A DNA stretch of 12,936 nucleotides from CAZWVM01 sp964637705 (GTDB taxonomy: Bacteria; UBA8481), in contig CAZWVM010000100.1 in the NCBI GenBank assembly GCA_964637705.1, positions 1-12,936 on the forward strand, given 5' to 3'. How positions within the stretch are numbered: position 1 is the first letter of the stretch; each line of letters starts with the position of its first letter. Below the pieces are notes generated by a model. It did not search any database. It had not been told where the DNA came from and saw nothing but the letters and a program-made list of their open reading frames with translations. The translations under genes and the position numbers were made by a program. This document shows positions 3,991 through 11,579 of this stretch, piece by piece.

Positions 3991-4641
3991 TCAGGAGGGC
4001 GGAGCCGGCGCCTCCCCTCCCAGCCGCTCCAGGTCCCGCTTCGCCATCTCCGCCTCGAGTCCCCCCGCCGGCTCGCTTTCGACGACCCGCCTGAGCCACG
4101 CCCGCGCCTCCTCGACCCGCCCCGTCTTCTCCAGGCACTGCGCCAGGAGCCTCCGCACGAAGGCGGGCTGCTCCGGCCTCGCCGCGAGCGCCTCGAGGTG
4201 CCGCACCGCCGCCGCGTAGTTCCTGTCGCGAAAGATGTAGGCGTGGACCGCGAGCCGCAGGCGCAGGCGCGGGTCGCCCGTGCGCTCGATCCCGCGCTCG
4301 AGCAGCCGCTCCGCATCCCCGTGCCCGCCCCACCGCTCCAGCACCTCCGCGCCGTATTGATAGCCCGTCACGAAGTCCGGCAGGTATTCCGAAAGGAGCT
4401 CGAAGCGCGCCGCCGCCATCCGCCGCGCCTCCTCCCCCGTCTCGTTCTCCGACGGCACATCCTGCACCAGACGGATCCAGAGCGCATGACCGACCGCGCG
4501 CCGGAGAAGCGGCGAGAAGCGGTCGACGACCTGTGCCCCGGTCATGGCCGGGCCGGCGCCCTCCGGGCGGGACGGTGCCGCAGAGCGCGCGGCGATGACG
4601 TTGAGAAGAAACGCCGCGGCGAGCCAGGCGGCCGGTTTCAA
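3991..4641 (-). CDS. TPR-repeat exported or membrane-anchored protein
   Basis: 216 residues starting at TTG 4641, whose last three bases with the next A form the TTGA overlap with the permease stop. The N-terminus (KPAAWLAAAFLLNVIAA) is a signal peptide or single anchor. The rest is helical with tetratricopeptide-like units, for example LERGIERTGDPRLRLRLAV, AAAVRHLEALAARPEQPAFV and CLEKTGRVEEARAWLRRVVE. Such proteins hold partners together in the periplasm. The frame is open far upstream through the permease gene on the same strand, but that part lacks family character. Last gene of the operon; its partner and substrate are unknown, though its fixed place after an ABC ATPase and permease suggests an accessory role in that transporter. 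Confidence 0.75.
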   Translation of the reverse strand: MKPAAWLAAAFLLNVIAARSAAPSRPEGAGPAMTGAQVVDRFSPLLRRAVGHALWIRLVQDVPSENETGEEARRMAAARFELLSEYLPDFVTGYQYGAEVLERWGGHGDAERLLERGIERTGDPRLRLRLAVHAYIFRDRNYAAAVRHLEALAARPEQPAFVRRLLAQCLEKTGRVEEARAWLRRVVESEPAGGLEAEMAKRDLERLGGEAPAPPS

Positions 4642-5402
4642 AGGTCCTTCCTCCGGAAGAGGATGGCGGATAGCGCCACGCACGCGACGGCGTAAGTGAC
4701 GGCGTAGAGGAGGATCCCCGCGGCCGATGCGGCGGTCAAGGGCGGCGTCCAGTCGAGGCGCGGGCCGACGCCGAAGAACTCCAGGTGCGGCATCAGGAAC
4801 CACGCGGTCTCGGTCAGAAGCGCCTCCACCCGCCCGGCCTGCATCCCGATCGAGAGCCGGAAGCCCTCGCCCATGTGCCCCAGCGCGTAGAAGCCGCAGG
4901 CGACGAAGATCGCGGGAAAGCGCGTGAAGAGGCTGCCCACGAGGAACGCGAACCCGGCGAGCAGGAGCGACTCGCCGTAGATGACAGCGACGGCGAGCGG
5001 AAGATCGAGGGCCGGCGCGAGGCCCTGGAGCGCGAGGAAGAGGGCGAAGAGGGCGCCCATGCCGGCGGCGAGGAGCGCGAGGAGGGCGGCGAGCCCCGCG
5101 GCGAGACCGGCCACCCACTCCCCGCGCGACGTGCCGCGCGCGAAGTGGAGCTGCGCCGTGCCGCGGGCGAGGTCCCCGGCCGGCAGTTCGACCGCGAGAA
5201 CGACGGCGATCAAGTGCAGGAAGAGCGTGACCGCCGCCAGGCCGACGTCGGTGACGACCATGACGCGCGCGTCCAGCGAGAGCGAGGAGAAGAGCGGGGT
5301 GGCGGCCAGGAGAAGGACGGCGAAGAGGAGAAGCACGCCGAAGGTGCGGTTGCGCACGGCCTCGCGCAGGGCGAGCATCGCGATCGCCGCGACCCTCCTC
5401 AT
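4638..5402 (-). CDS. ABC-2 type transporter permease
   Basis: 254 residues; membrane partner of the ATPase encoded just upstream. The start ATG (5402) overlaps the ATPase stop by ATGA. The N-terminus (ALREAVRNRTFGVLLLF) is typical of the ABC-2/NosY-GldF permease group: a short amphipathic helix with basic residues before the first membrane span. Hydrophobic segments lie at about 21-38, 52-71, 97-125, 134-158, 163-176 and 225-248, six in all. Family members move lipids, polysaccharides, drugs or act on the membrane in complex maturation. The substrate cannot be read from the sequence. A strict one-ATPase, one-permease arrangement implies a dimer of each. Confidence 0.85.
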   Translation of the reverse strand: MRRVAAIAMLALREAVRNRTFGVLLLFAVLLLAATPLFSSLSLDARVMVVTDVGLAAVTLFLHLIAVVLAVELPAGDLARGTAQLHFARGTSRGEWVAGLAAGLAALLALLAAGMGALFALFLALQGLAPALDLPLAVAVIYGESLLLAGFAFLVGSLFTRFPAIFVACGFYALGHMGEGFRLSIGMQAGRVEALLTETAWFLMPHLEFFGVGPRLDWTPPLTAASAAGILLYAVTYAVACVALSAILFRRKDL

Positions 5403-6157
5403 GACGTCGCCCCCGCCGCGCCGGCGTCCGGCGCGGCCTCCAGCCGCTCCACCACCGCATCCTCGAGCGTCCGCCCCCCCGCCGTCCACTCCGCCGCCGC
5501 CCGGTCGCAGACGATGCGGCCTCGGTCGATGAGGACCACTCGCGCGCAGAGCGCGCTCACCGTTCGCAGGTCATGGGACGAGAGCAGGATCGTCCGACCC
5601 TCCGCGCGAAGCGCCTCGAGCACGCGGACGAGAGAACGCAGGGCGACCGGGTCGAGCCCGGTCGTCGGCTCGTCGAGGACGAGGAGGCGCGGCGAGGCGA
5701 GAAGGGAGACGGCGATGCCGAGGCGAACCTTCATGCCCTTGGAGTAATGCGCGACCGGGCGGTCGGCGTCGCGCTCCAGTCCCACCAGGCCGAGGAGTTC
5801 CGAGCACCGCGAACCCGGGATCCCGGGATCCCCGTAGCGGAAGAGTTCGAGCGTCTCGCGCGCGGAGAGGAAGGGATAGGACGCCGGCAGTTCGGGGACG
5901 TAGCCGATCGCGCCCGCGATCTCGGGGGCGCCCGGTTCATGCCCCCAGGCGCGCGCGGCGCCGGACGTCGGCCGGACGAGCCCGAGGAGAATCTTGACGA
6001 AGGTGGTCTTGCCGGCGCCGTTGGGGCCGACGAGCCCGACCGTGTCGCCCGGGGCGATCTCGAGCGAGACTCCGTCAAGGGCCGGTTTCGCGGTACGACC
6101 CGGGATCGAAGGATAGACCTTCGAGACCGAGTCGAAGAGGACGGCGGGGACGGTCAT
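5399..6157 (-). CDS. ABC transporter ATP-binding protein
   Basis: 252-residue nucleotide-binding subunit. Walker A is GPNGAGKTT (residues 44-52); the signature is the YSKGMKVRLGIA type of ABC-2 exporters, with SKGM in place of the classical LSGGQ; Walker B plus catalytic Glu is LLVLDEPTTGLDP; the switch His is in SSHDL. All residues needed for ATP hydrolysis are present. The start ATG overlaps the stop of the VKOR-DsbA gene by ATGA, and its stop overlaps the permease start by ATGA, so the three are translationally coupled. It is closest in style to NosF/CcmA/GldA-type ATPases. The short poorly conserved tail after the H-loop is normal for the group. Confidence 0.93.
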   Translation of the reverse strand: MTVPAVLFDSVSKVYPSIPGRTAKPALDGVSLEIAPGDTVGLVGPNGAGKTTFVKILLGLVRPTSGAARAWGHEPGAPEIAGAIGYVPELPASYPFLSARETLELFRYGDPGIPGSRCSELLGLVGLERDADRPVAHYSKGMKVRLGIAVSLLASPRLLVLDEPTTGLDPVALRSLVRVLEALRAEGRTILLSSHDLRTVSALCARVVLIDRGRIVCDRAAAEWTAGGRTLEDAVVERLEAAPDAGAAGATS

Positions 6158-7374
6158 GAGCCGGACGACCGCATCTCGTCGAGCAGAGTCCGCAGGGTGC
6201 GGATCCGCACCGAGCCGCGGACGGGATAGCCGTTAACGAAGGCGTACGGGGTTCCGTCGACGCCGAGCGCGAGCGCATCGCGGACGTCCTCCGACACGAC
6301 CGCGCGCGCCGCGGTTTCCGACGCGGCCAGGGCGGCCCGATCGAGGCCGCAGGAGGCGAGCGCGCGATCGACGCGCTCGGGAAGCGGTCCCTTCGACGCA
6401 AAGACCGCGTCGTGAAACAGCCAGAAGGCCTCCTCGCCCCGGGCCGCGCGGACCGACGCGGCCGTGACGGCGGCCGCGCAGGCCCCGGGATGCCGCTGGA
6501 CCTCGAGCGCGGGATGGCACGCGGTATCGATCGGAAGATGGCGCAGGGCGACCGAGAGGCCGCGCGCGGGATCGCCCGCGAGCGAGCGCCAGCGGCGCTC
6601 GGCGACGGCGCAGGAGGGACAGGCGTAATCGAAGAAGAGGACCGCCTCGAGAGGCGCACCCGGTGGGCCGACGGCCGGCCGGCCGGGCGCGGACGCGTTC
6701 CGCGGCTCGATCGTGCCGGCGAGGATGCGGTGGAGCCCGGTCCGAAAGAGATCCCGGGCGATCTGCGCGCGGTCCGCGCGTGCGAGCCCGAGAAAGACGG
6801 CGCCGCCGAGAGCGACGATAGCGACGAATACCGGCACGTCGCGAAGCACATCGACGGCGAGCCCCCGGAAGGAGGCGATGAGCGGCAGGGCGCGGCGGCG
6901 AACGGCCAGGAGCGAGACCGCGAGAAGGGCGAGGTTCACGAGGTGCAGGAGGGTGCAGAGCGGGCAGAAGGCCTCGAGACGCGTCGTCGCGATCCAGGCG
7001 AGGCGGGCCGAGACGAGGCAGGCGAGGAGACTTCCCCCGAGGACGAGCGGGAGCGCGCGCTCGACGCGCACAAGGCCCCTCGACTCGACGAGGACGAGCG
7101 CGGCGACGAACGCGTAGAAGACGGCGCCGGGAACGGAGACGGGAAGACCGAGAACGGTTCCCGCCTCGGACTCGAGCACCGTCACGCAGTCGCCGCCGGC
7201 CCCCGCCGCCGCGCAGATATCGGAGGTCGAGCCCGCGAGGCGGAGCGGTTCGCTGCGCCTCGTCTCGTGGTGGAGCCCGGTCAGGACGGCGGCGATGGAA
7301 AGACCCAGGAGGGCGAGCGCGAAGAGAAAGGCGGAGGAAAGCCGGTCACGGCCCGGCGAACTCGTCCGACTCAC
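6154..7374 (-). CDS. VKOR-DsbA fusion, disulfide-forming oxidoreductase
   Basis: 406 residues from GTG 7374, overlapping the glucanase stop by GTGA. The N-terminal half is a VKOR domain: several membrane spans, loop cysteines Cys54 and Cys63 in DICAAAGAGGDC, and the quinone-side pair CPLC (Cys137, Cys140). After a further membrane span (about 170-190) comes a DsbA/DSBA-like thioredoxin domain with the active site ACPSC (Cys252, Cys255) and a typical cis-Pro loop, DGTPYAFVNG. Together they can oxidise substrate thiols and pass electrons to quinones within one polypeptide, forming disulfides in the cell envelope. Two more Cys pairs occur in the DsbA part. Its neighbour, the secreted GH16 enzyme, contains Cys residues in its repeat region and could be a client, but that is only inference from position. 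Confidence 0.88.
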   Translation of the reverse strand: MSRTSSPGRDRLSSAFLFALALLGLSIAAVLTGLHHETRRSEPLRLAGSTSDICAAAGAGGDCVTVLESEAGTVLGLPVSVPGAVFYAFVAALVLVESRGLVRVERALPLVLGGSLLACLVSARLAWIATTRLEAFCPLCTLLHLVNLALLAVSLLAVRRRALPLIASFRGLAVDVLRDVPVFVAIVALGGAVFLGLARADRAQIARDLFRTGLHRILAGTIEPRNASAPGRPAVGPPGAPLEAVLFFDYACPSCAVAERRWRSLAGDPARGLSVALRHLPIDTACHPALEVQRHPGACAAAVTAASVRAARGEEAFWLFHDAVFASKGPLPERVDRALASCGLDRAALAASETAARAVVSEDVRDALALGVDGTPYAFVNGYPVRGSVRIRTLRTLLDEMRSSGS

Positions 7375-8903
7375 CCGATCGGCCGCCCGTAGACCTCGAA
7401 CTCGAAGACCGAGAAGCCGTATTTCGTGTTGCGCGAGATTCCGTTCAGGCGGACGAAACGGCCGCGCGCCGCGAGGTTCGTGAACTGCGCGACGCCTCCC
7501 GTCCCGTCCGTCACGCGCTTCACCGTCGTCCAGGTCGTCCCGTCCGCCGAGACCTGGATCTCGTATTCCTTCGCGCTGGCCGCCTCCCAGCGGACCTGGA
7601 CCGCGGCGATGGAGTGGACGGCACCGAGATCGATCATGAGCCACTGGTTGTCGGACCAGCCCGATCCCCAGCGCGTCCGGGGGTTCGCGTCGACGGCGAA
7701 GTTCGGTGCGAGCGCCGCCTCCTGGGAGGATCCCGTGGCGACCTTGCCCCTCGAGACGAGCGGCGGCGCGGCGGGATCGGGCTCGCAGACGGCGGCGAGG
7801 CGGAGGTTGCGATCGAGAACCATGCGCAGGGGGTTCGCGGTCTCCTCGCGGTCGCCGGTCCATCTCACGAAGCGATAACCGATGTCCGGCGTGCAGCGGA
7901 GCGTGACGATCGAGCCCTTCGCGATCTGCCACGGCCGTGGCTCGATCGAGACCTGGCCGCGTTCGCACTCCGCCTCGACGCTGCAGCGGCTCGTCTCGTC
8001 CCTCTGCCAGACCCTCACGTAATCGACGAGGTGCTCCTGGGGCAGGACGGTCGTCGCGTCGGGAAATCCCGGCCAGTCTCCGCCGACCGCGGTGTTCAGG
8101 ATGATGAAGAAGGGTTTCGTCGGCACGTTCGAGCGCATCGTGTGCGTGTGCTTGCCGTCCACGAACCACCGGATCTCCTCCGGTTCCCACTCGACCGCGA
8201 AGGTGTGGAATCCGGCGGTGAAGTCGGGGCCCTCGGTCATCTTGCCGTCATACTGGTGCTCGGTGTAGTCCCGGCCCCAGTGGTTCGTCTGGTAGACGCG
8301 ATTCGGCTCGTGGCCCAGGAGTTCCATGAAGTCGATCTCGGGCGGCCAGGATCCGTCGGCCGGCAGCATCCAGTGAGCGGGCCAGACGCCCTTCGTGCCG
8401 GGAAGCTTGGCCCGGACCTCGACGCGGCCGAACCGGAAGGAGAAGCGGCCCTTCGTCTCGACGAGTCCGGAGGTGTAGGGTCGGCCTCCTCGCTCGCGAC
8501 GCTGGCTGCGCAGGACGAGGTTTCCCCCCCGGACGAAGACGTCCTCGGGCGTGTAGTACTGCTGTTCGTTGTTCTTCTCGAGCGCGGCGTCCTCGGCGCG
8601 CCACTTGATATCGTCGAGGGCGGGGCCGTCGAACTCGTCGTGCCAGATGAGACGCCAGCCGGGAAGCGCGGGGACGCGGGAGGTGTCGACGGGCGGAAGC
8701 TCGGTGGTGATGACGGGCGCGGCCGGGGCCGGGGCGGCGGCCGGCAGCGTGTCGGCGGCCGGGCGCGAAGCGGGCGCGGTGTCGGCGGGCGGGGCCGGGG
8801 AGGACGGCGCGTCACCGCCGCAACCCGCGGCGAGAAGCGACGTCATGACGACCACCGCGACGTTCGCATGAAAACCGGTCCGAAACATGAGCGTGCCTCG
8901 CAT
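7371..8903 (-). CDS. GH16 endo-beta-glucanase lipoprotein with F5/8C domain
   Basis: 510 residues (ATG 8903; a second in-frame ATG at 8888 with GAGG nearby is also possible). The signal peptide ends in a lipobox-like LLAAGC (Cys28), followed by a Pro/Ala-rich linker (about 30-75). The GH16 domain (about 80-300) starts WRLIWHDEFDG and has the catalytic motif EIDFME (Glu189 nucleophile, Asp191, Glu194 acid/base), with the extra Met typical of the laminarinase-type branch; it should cut beta-1,3 or mixed-linked glucans. Next is a Cys-containing repeat of the divergent InlB-B/Listeria-Bacteroides type (GYRFVRWTGD). Residues about 375-510 form a discoidin/F5/8 type C carbohydrate-binding domain ending YEVYGRP-like (FEVYGRP). 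It probably sits on the outer membrane or in the periplasm. The stop is overlapped by the VKOR-DsbA start. Confidence 0.93.
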   Translation of the reverse strand: MRGTLMFRTGFHANVAVVVMTSLLAAGCGGDAPSSPAPPADTAPASRPAADTLPAAAPAPAAPVITTELPPVDTSRVPALPGWRLIWHDEFDGPALDDIKWRAEDAALEKNNEQQYYTPEDVFVRGGNLVLRSQRRERGGRPYTSGLVETKGRFSFRFGRVEVRAKLPGTKGVWPAHWMLPADGSWPPEIDFMELLGHEPNRVYQTNHWGRDYTEHQYDGKMTEGPDFTAGFHTFAVEWEPEEIRWFVDGKHTHTMRSNVPTKPFFIILNTAVGGDWPGFPDATTVLPQEHLVDYVRVWQRDETSRCSVEAECERGQVSIEPRPWQIAKGSIVTLRCTPDIGYRFVRWTGDREETANPLRMVLDRNLRLAAVCEPDPAAPPLVSRGKVATGSSQEAALAPNFAVDANPRTRWGSGWSDNQWLMIDLGAVHSIAAVQVRWEAASAKEYEIQVSADGTTWTTVKRVTDGTGGVAQFTNLAARGRFVRLNGISRNTKYGFSVFEFEVYGRPIG

Positions 8904-8939
8904 CGTCCGTCCGTTTCTCCCTCTTCCCCCCGCATCGCG

Positions 8940-8968
8940 ATTCTAAGGGTCACTCCACCGGTCCGCAA
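8940..8968 (-). promoter_or_regulatory. Putative promoter of the GH16-redox-ABC operon
   Basis: On the minus strand TTGCGG (8963-8968) lies 17 bp before TAGAAT (8940-8945), a 5/6 -10 match. A 6-bp inverted repeat, GTCCGC (8961-8966) and GCGGAC (8972-8977), covers the -35 and could be an operator. Transcription would start about 8933, giving a 30-nt leader. Confidence 0.5.
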
Positions 8969-9040
8969 CAGGCGGACGCCGGGGCGATACCGGGTTGCCG
9001 GCGCGGGGGGACGGGCGGCGGCCAGGACGAAGGCGCCCGG

Positions 9041-11335
9041 CTATCTCGGCCCCAGTTCCGCCGGCGGCATCCAGATGCCGCCGCTGCCCGAGCGATCGGT
9101 GATGCGGATCGCCAGGACATTGCGGCCGAGCTGCACCAGTTCCATCGGCACGGTGTAGGCGCGCGGACGGCGCCAGCTGTCCGCGTCCGCCGGGGTCTCG
9201 CCCACGAGCGTCCCGTTGAGGAAGGCGGATTCGGCGTCATCGACACCTCCGAGCGCAAGGACCAGGGGCTTCCGCGACCGGCGCCAAAGTTCGAGCCGGT
9301 CGGAATCCACGGTGAACTCGGCGCGGTACCAGCCGACGCCGTCATAGTTCCTGAAGGCGCCGCCGAGGTTCTCCCAGCGGTCCGGCACCAGGGCCTCGGT
9401 CCAGGAGCGGTCGTCGAAGTCGGGCGCGGCAAACGCGCCGTCCCCGGTCGTCGCCCTCCAGGAGGCGTCGCGCGTGAGGTCGACGGGTCCGCCGGGCTCG
9501 CCGTAGTGCGGGCGCACGGCCCACCCGATCGCCCGGGTCGATCTCCGGATCCACGGGTGCGACATGAAATGCCTCCAGAAGAACCCGGTCCGGTGGTTCT
9601 CGATGGACATGAGTAGCGCGCCATGATCGATGCCGATGACGTCGCGCGTGTAGAAACCGTGCGTTGGATTGAAGGCGTCGGTGAATCCGTACTTGCCCCA
9701 GATCCCCGCGCGGTGGTTGTCATACGCGGCCCGCAGGGCGCGGAGGGTGTGGCGGGGCAGCCACTGCATGCAACCGCCGAGCGCGGGCATGACCACGGTG
9801 CCATCGGGCCGTGAATAGGCGACGCCGGGCGGGAATCCGTAGATCATGTACTGGTCGCCGAGACCGTCGGCGGGCGCGAGACCCCACGCATCCGGCCCGT
9901 AGGACTTCGGAAATTCCGAGGCGAGACGGATGCAGTACTCGCGCTGGGCGGTGACCGCCGTGACCGCGTTGAGGAAGTAATCCTCGCCCGAGCGGTCGAC
10001 ACGGCCGCGGAAGTCGTACCAAAGGTCGGGGTAGTGAAACGGAAAGATGTTCTGTGACCCGTACTCCACGACCCACGTGTAGCCCTCGTATTCCCCGGTA
10101 TGCCGGTCGATGGCGTCCCACGAGGCCGGCCTGAGGGGATGCGTGGGACTGCCCATGCCGACGAGGTAGATGAGAAGGGCCTCGGTGGAGGAGCCCCAGG
10201 CGCTGTTGAGGAAGCGCCCCTGGTTGTCGAGGCCGTGCGAGACGAAGTGGGGGTGATTGTTGCGGGCCCAATTCCAGTCGACGCGGTTTCCGATGATCTT
10301 CGCGAGCCGTGAGACCTCGGTGTCGCCGAAATACTGCTCGGCGGTGAGAAGCCCGGCGAGGAAGAGGACGGTATCGATGGTCGAGACCTCGGTGCCGGAC
10401 TCGTCGCTCCCGGAGAAGAGGTTGACGAAGTGGGGGTAGAAACCGCGCACGTGGCGGACGTAGGAGTCGGCGGCGAAGGCCGAGAGGGTGGCGAGGGTGC
10501 GGGCGAGAGCCTCCTCGCGCGAGACCCAGCCCCGCTCGGCGCCGATGCAATAGGCGGAGAGGGCGAAGCCGGTGTTCGCGATGGACGCGACCGCGATCTC
10601 CTCGCTCGATTTGAAGTTGCAGGCGCGGTCGCGGGTCAATCCGGTCCCGGGATTCGTCTCCCACCAGAAGAAATCGAAGGCGCGCCGCGAGACCAACTCG
10701 AGAAACTCGTCGTCGGAAAGGTCCCGGCCATGGGGCGGATCCTGTGCGGCGACGGCGAGGAGGCGTTCGGCGACCTCGCGATCCCGCTTCTCCCACTCGT
10801 TGGGCGCGGGCTTCCAGCCGATGAGGTTCACGGCGGGCGGCTCGCCGGCGGCCTCGCCGTAGACGTAGACCTCGAATATGGAGTTGCCCCACTCGGTGGC
10901 GCGGCGGTCGCACTGGATCCTGATTTCCGCCACCGGGGTCGGGCCGGGCAGGGCGAAGGTGTCAAAATCGCCCTTCATGACGCCCTGGCGTCGGGCGACC
11001 TCGACCCAGTCGCCGGTAGCGCCCTTGACGAGCAGCGCGAAGTCCGCGGCGCGGGCGGTCTCCCACTGGATGACGACCGTCTCGGCGGTCACGACGCGGT
11101 CGAACTTCGCCTCGAGCCACTGCCCGTCCTCGAAGCGGCTGGACCAGCGCGTGGAGGGATCTCCGTCGAAGGCGCGCTCGGGCGCGAAGCGGGCGCTCTC
11201 GCTGGACGAACCCGAGGCGGCGACGAAGTAGGCGCGAAGATCTCCGCGGCGCACGCCGCCGCAGGCGAGCAGGAGGAGGAGAGCCGCCCCGGCCGTCGCC
11301 CTCCTCATCCTTCCATCATTCGTCATCTTCGACAT
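9041..11335 (-). CDS. Glycoamylase/GH144-type glucanase lipoprotein
   Basis: 764 residues from ATG 11335, chosen because GAGGAAAGAGGG precedes it and a lipoprotein signal follows at once (AALLLLLACGG, Cys25); an ATG at 11395 gives 20 extra residues with no character and lies over the promoter. Residues about 30-165 are a discoidin/F5/8 type C domain (ERAFDGDPSTRWSS, ending FEVYVYGEA). Residues about 205-600 match the glycoamylase domain (PF10091): AFDFFWWETNPGTGLTRDR, IANTGFALSAYCIGAERGW, TEVSTIDTVLFLAGLL, STEALLIYLVGMGSPTHPL, YGFTDAFNP and SIENHRTG. GH144 members with this domain hydrolyse beta-1,2-glucan, so this is the best guess for substrate; other specificities exist. About 615-764 resembles a GH2-type sugar-binding beta-sandwich (AFLNGTLVGE). 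It probably acts on the cell surface with the GH16 enzyme. Confidence 0.85.
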   Translation of the reverse strand: MSKMTNDGRMRRATAGAALLLLLACGGVRRGDLRAYFVAASGSSSESARFAPERAFDGDPSTRWSSRFEDGQWLEAKFDRVVTAETVVIQWETARAADFALLVKGATGDWVEVARRQGVMKGDFDTFALPGPTPVAEIRIQCDRRATEWGNSIFEVYVYGEAAGEPPAVNLIGWKPAPNEWEKRDREVAERLLAVAAQDPPHGRDLSDDEFLELVSRRAFDFFWWETNPGTGLTRDRACNFKSSEEIAVASIANTGFALSAYCIGAERGWVSREEALARTLATLSAFAADSYVRHVRGFYPHFVNLFSGSDESGTEVSTIDTVLFLAGLLTAEQYFGDTEVSRLAKIIGNRVDWNWARNNHPHFVSHGLDNQGRFLNSAWGSSTEALLIYLVGMGSPTHPLRPASWDAIDRHTGEYEGYTWVVEYGSQNIFPFHYPDLWYDFRGRVDRSGEDYFLNAVTAVTAQREYCIRLASEFPKSYGPDAWGLAPADGLGDQYMIYGFPPGVAYSRPDGTVVMPALGGCMQWLPRHTLRALRAAYDNHRAGIWGKYGFTDAFNPTHGFYTRDVIGIDHGALLMSIENHRTGFFWRHFMSHPWIRRSTRAIGWAVRPHYGEPGGPVDLTRDASWRATTGDGAFAAPDFDDRSWTEALVPDRWENLGGAFRNYDGVGWYRAEFTVDSDRLELWRRSRKPLVLALGGVDDAESAFLNGTLVGETPADADSWRRPRAYTVPMELVQLGRNVLAIRITDRSGSGGIWMPPAELGPR

Positions 11336-11393
11336 GGGTCCCTCTTTCCTCGACGCGAGATCCGTCCCGTGAAACGGCGATTCCGGAGGCGGC

Positions 11394-11423
11394 ATTCTAG
11401 CATCCTTCGCGCGTCGCCGTCAT
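11394..11423 (-). promoter_or_regulatory. Putative promoter of the GH144-type gene
   Basis: On the minus strand ATGACG (11418-11423, 4/6) is 18 bp before TAGAAT (11394-11399, 5/6). The -10 is the same hexamer as that of the GH16 operon. Upstream there is an A/T-rich tract (11434-11458) that might act as an UP element. The leader to the ATG at 11335 would be about 50 nt. Confidence 0.5.
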
Positions 11424-11478
11424 CCGCCGCCCCGGCGAAAAGAGGAACTTTTTCAGGCCACGAACCGCGCCCGCGGGC

Positions 11479-11507
11479 TTGACGCTCGGGGGCTCCTCGG
11501 GCATGAT
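11479..11507 (+). promoter_or_regulatory. Putative sigma70 promoter of the EF-G-like gene
   Basis: TTGACG (11479-11484, 5/6) and CATGAT (11502-11507, 4/6) with 17-bp spacing, the optimum. The start of transcription would be about 11514, giving a 65-nt leader with AAAGGGG (11566-11572) as ribosome binding site. This is the best-matching promoter in the window. Confidence 0.6.
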
Positions 11508-11579
11508 ACGCGCAACAACGAACCCTGCTTCGTCGCACACGAGAATCGAATTCAAAATTCACCCGAAAGGGGTCTCTCG

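Noticed and set aside
3787..4695. Plus-strand ORF of 302 codons, Arg/Pro-rich
   Set aside because: It lies mostly antisense to the TPR and permease genes and has low-complexity shadow composition.
7614..9158. Plus-strand ORF of 514 codons
   Set aside because: Antisense to the GH16 gene, whose catalytic motif and signal peptide are clear.
10430..11482. Plus-strand ORF of 350 codons over the GH144-type gene
   Set aside because: Antisense shadow; it also runs through the divergent promoter region.
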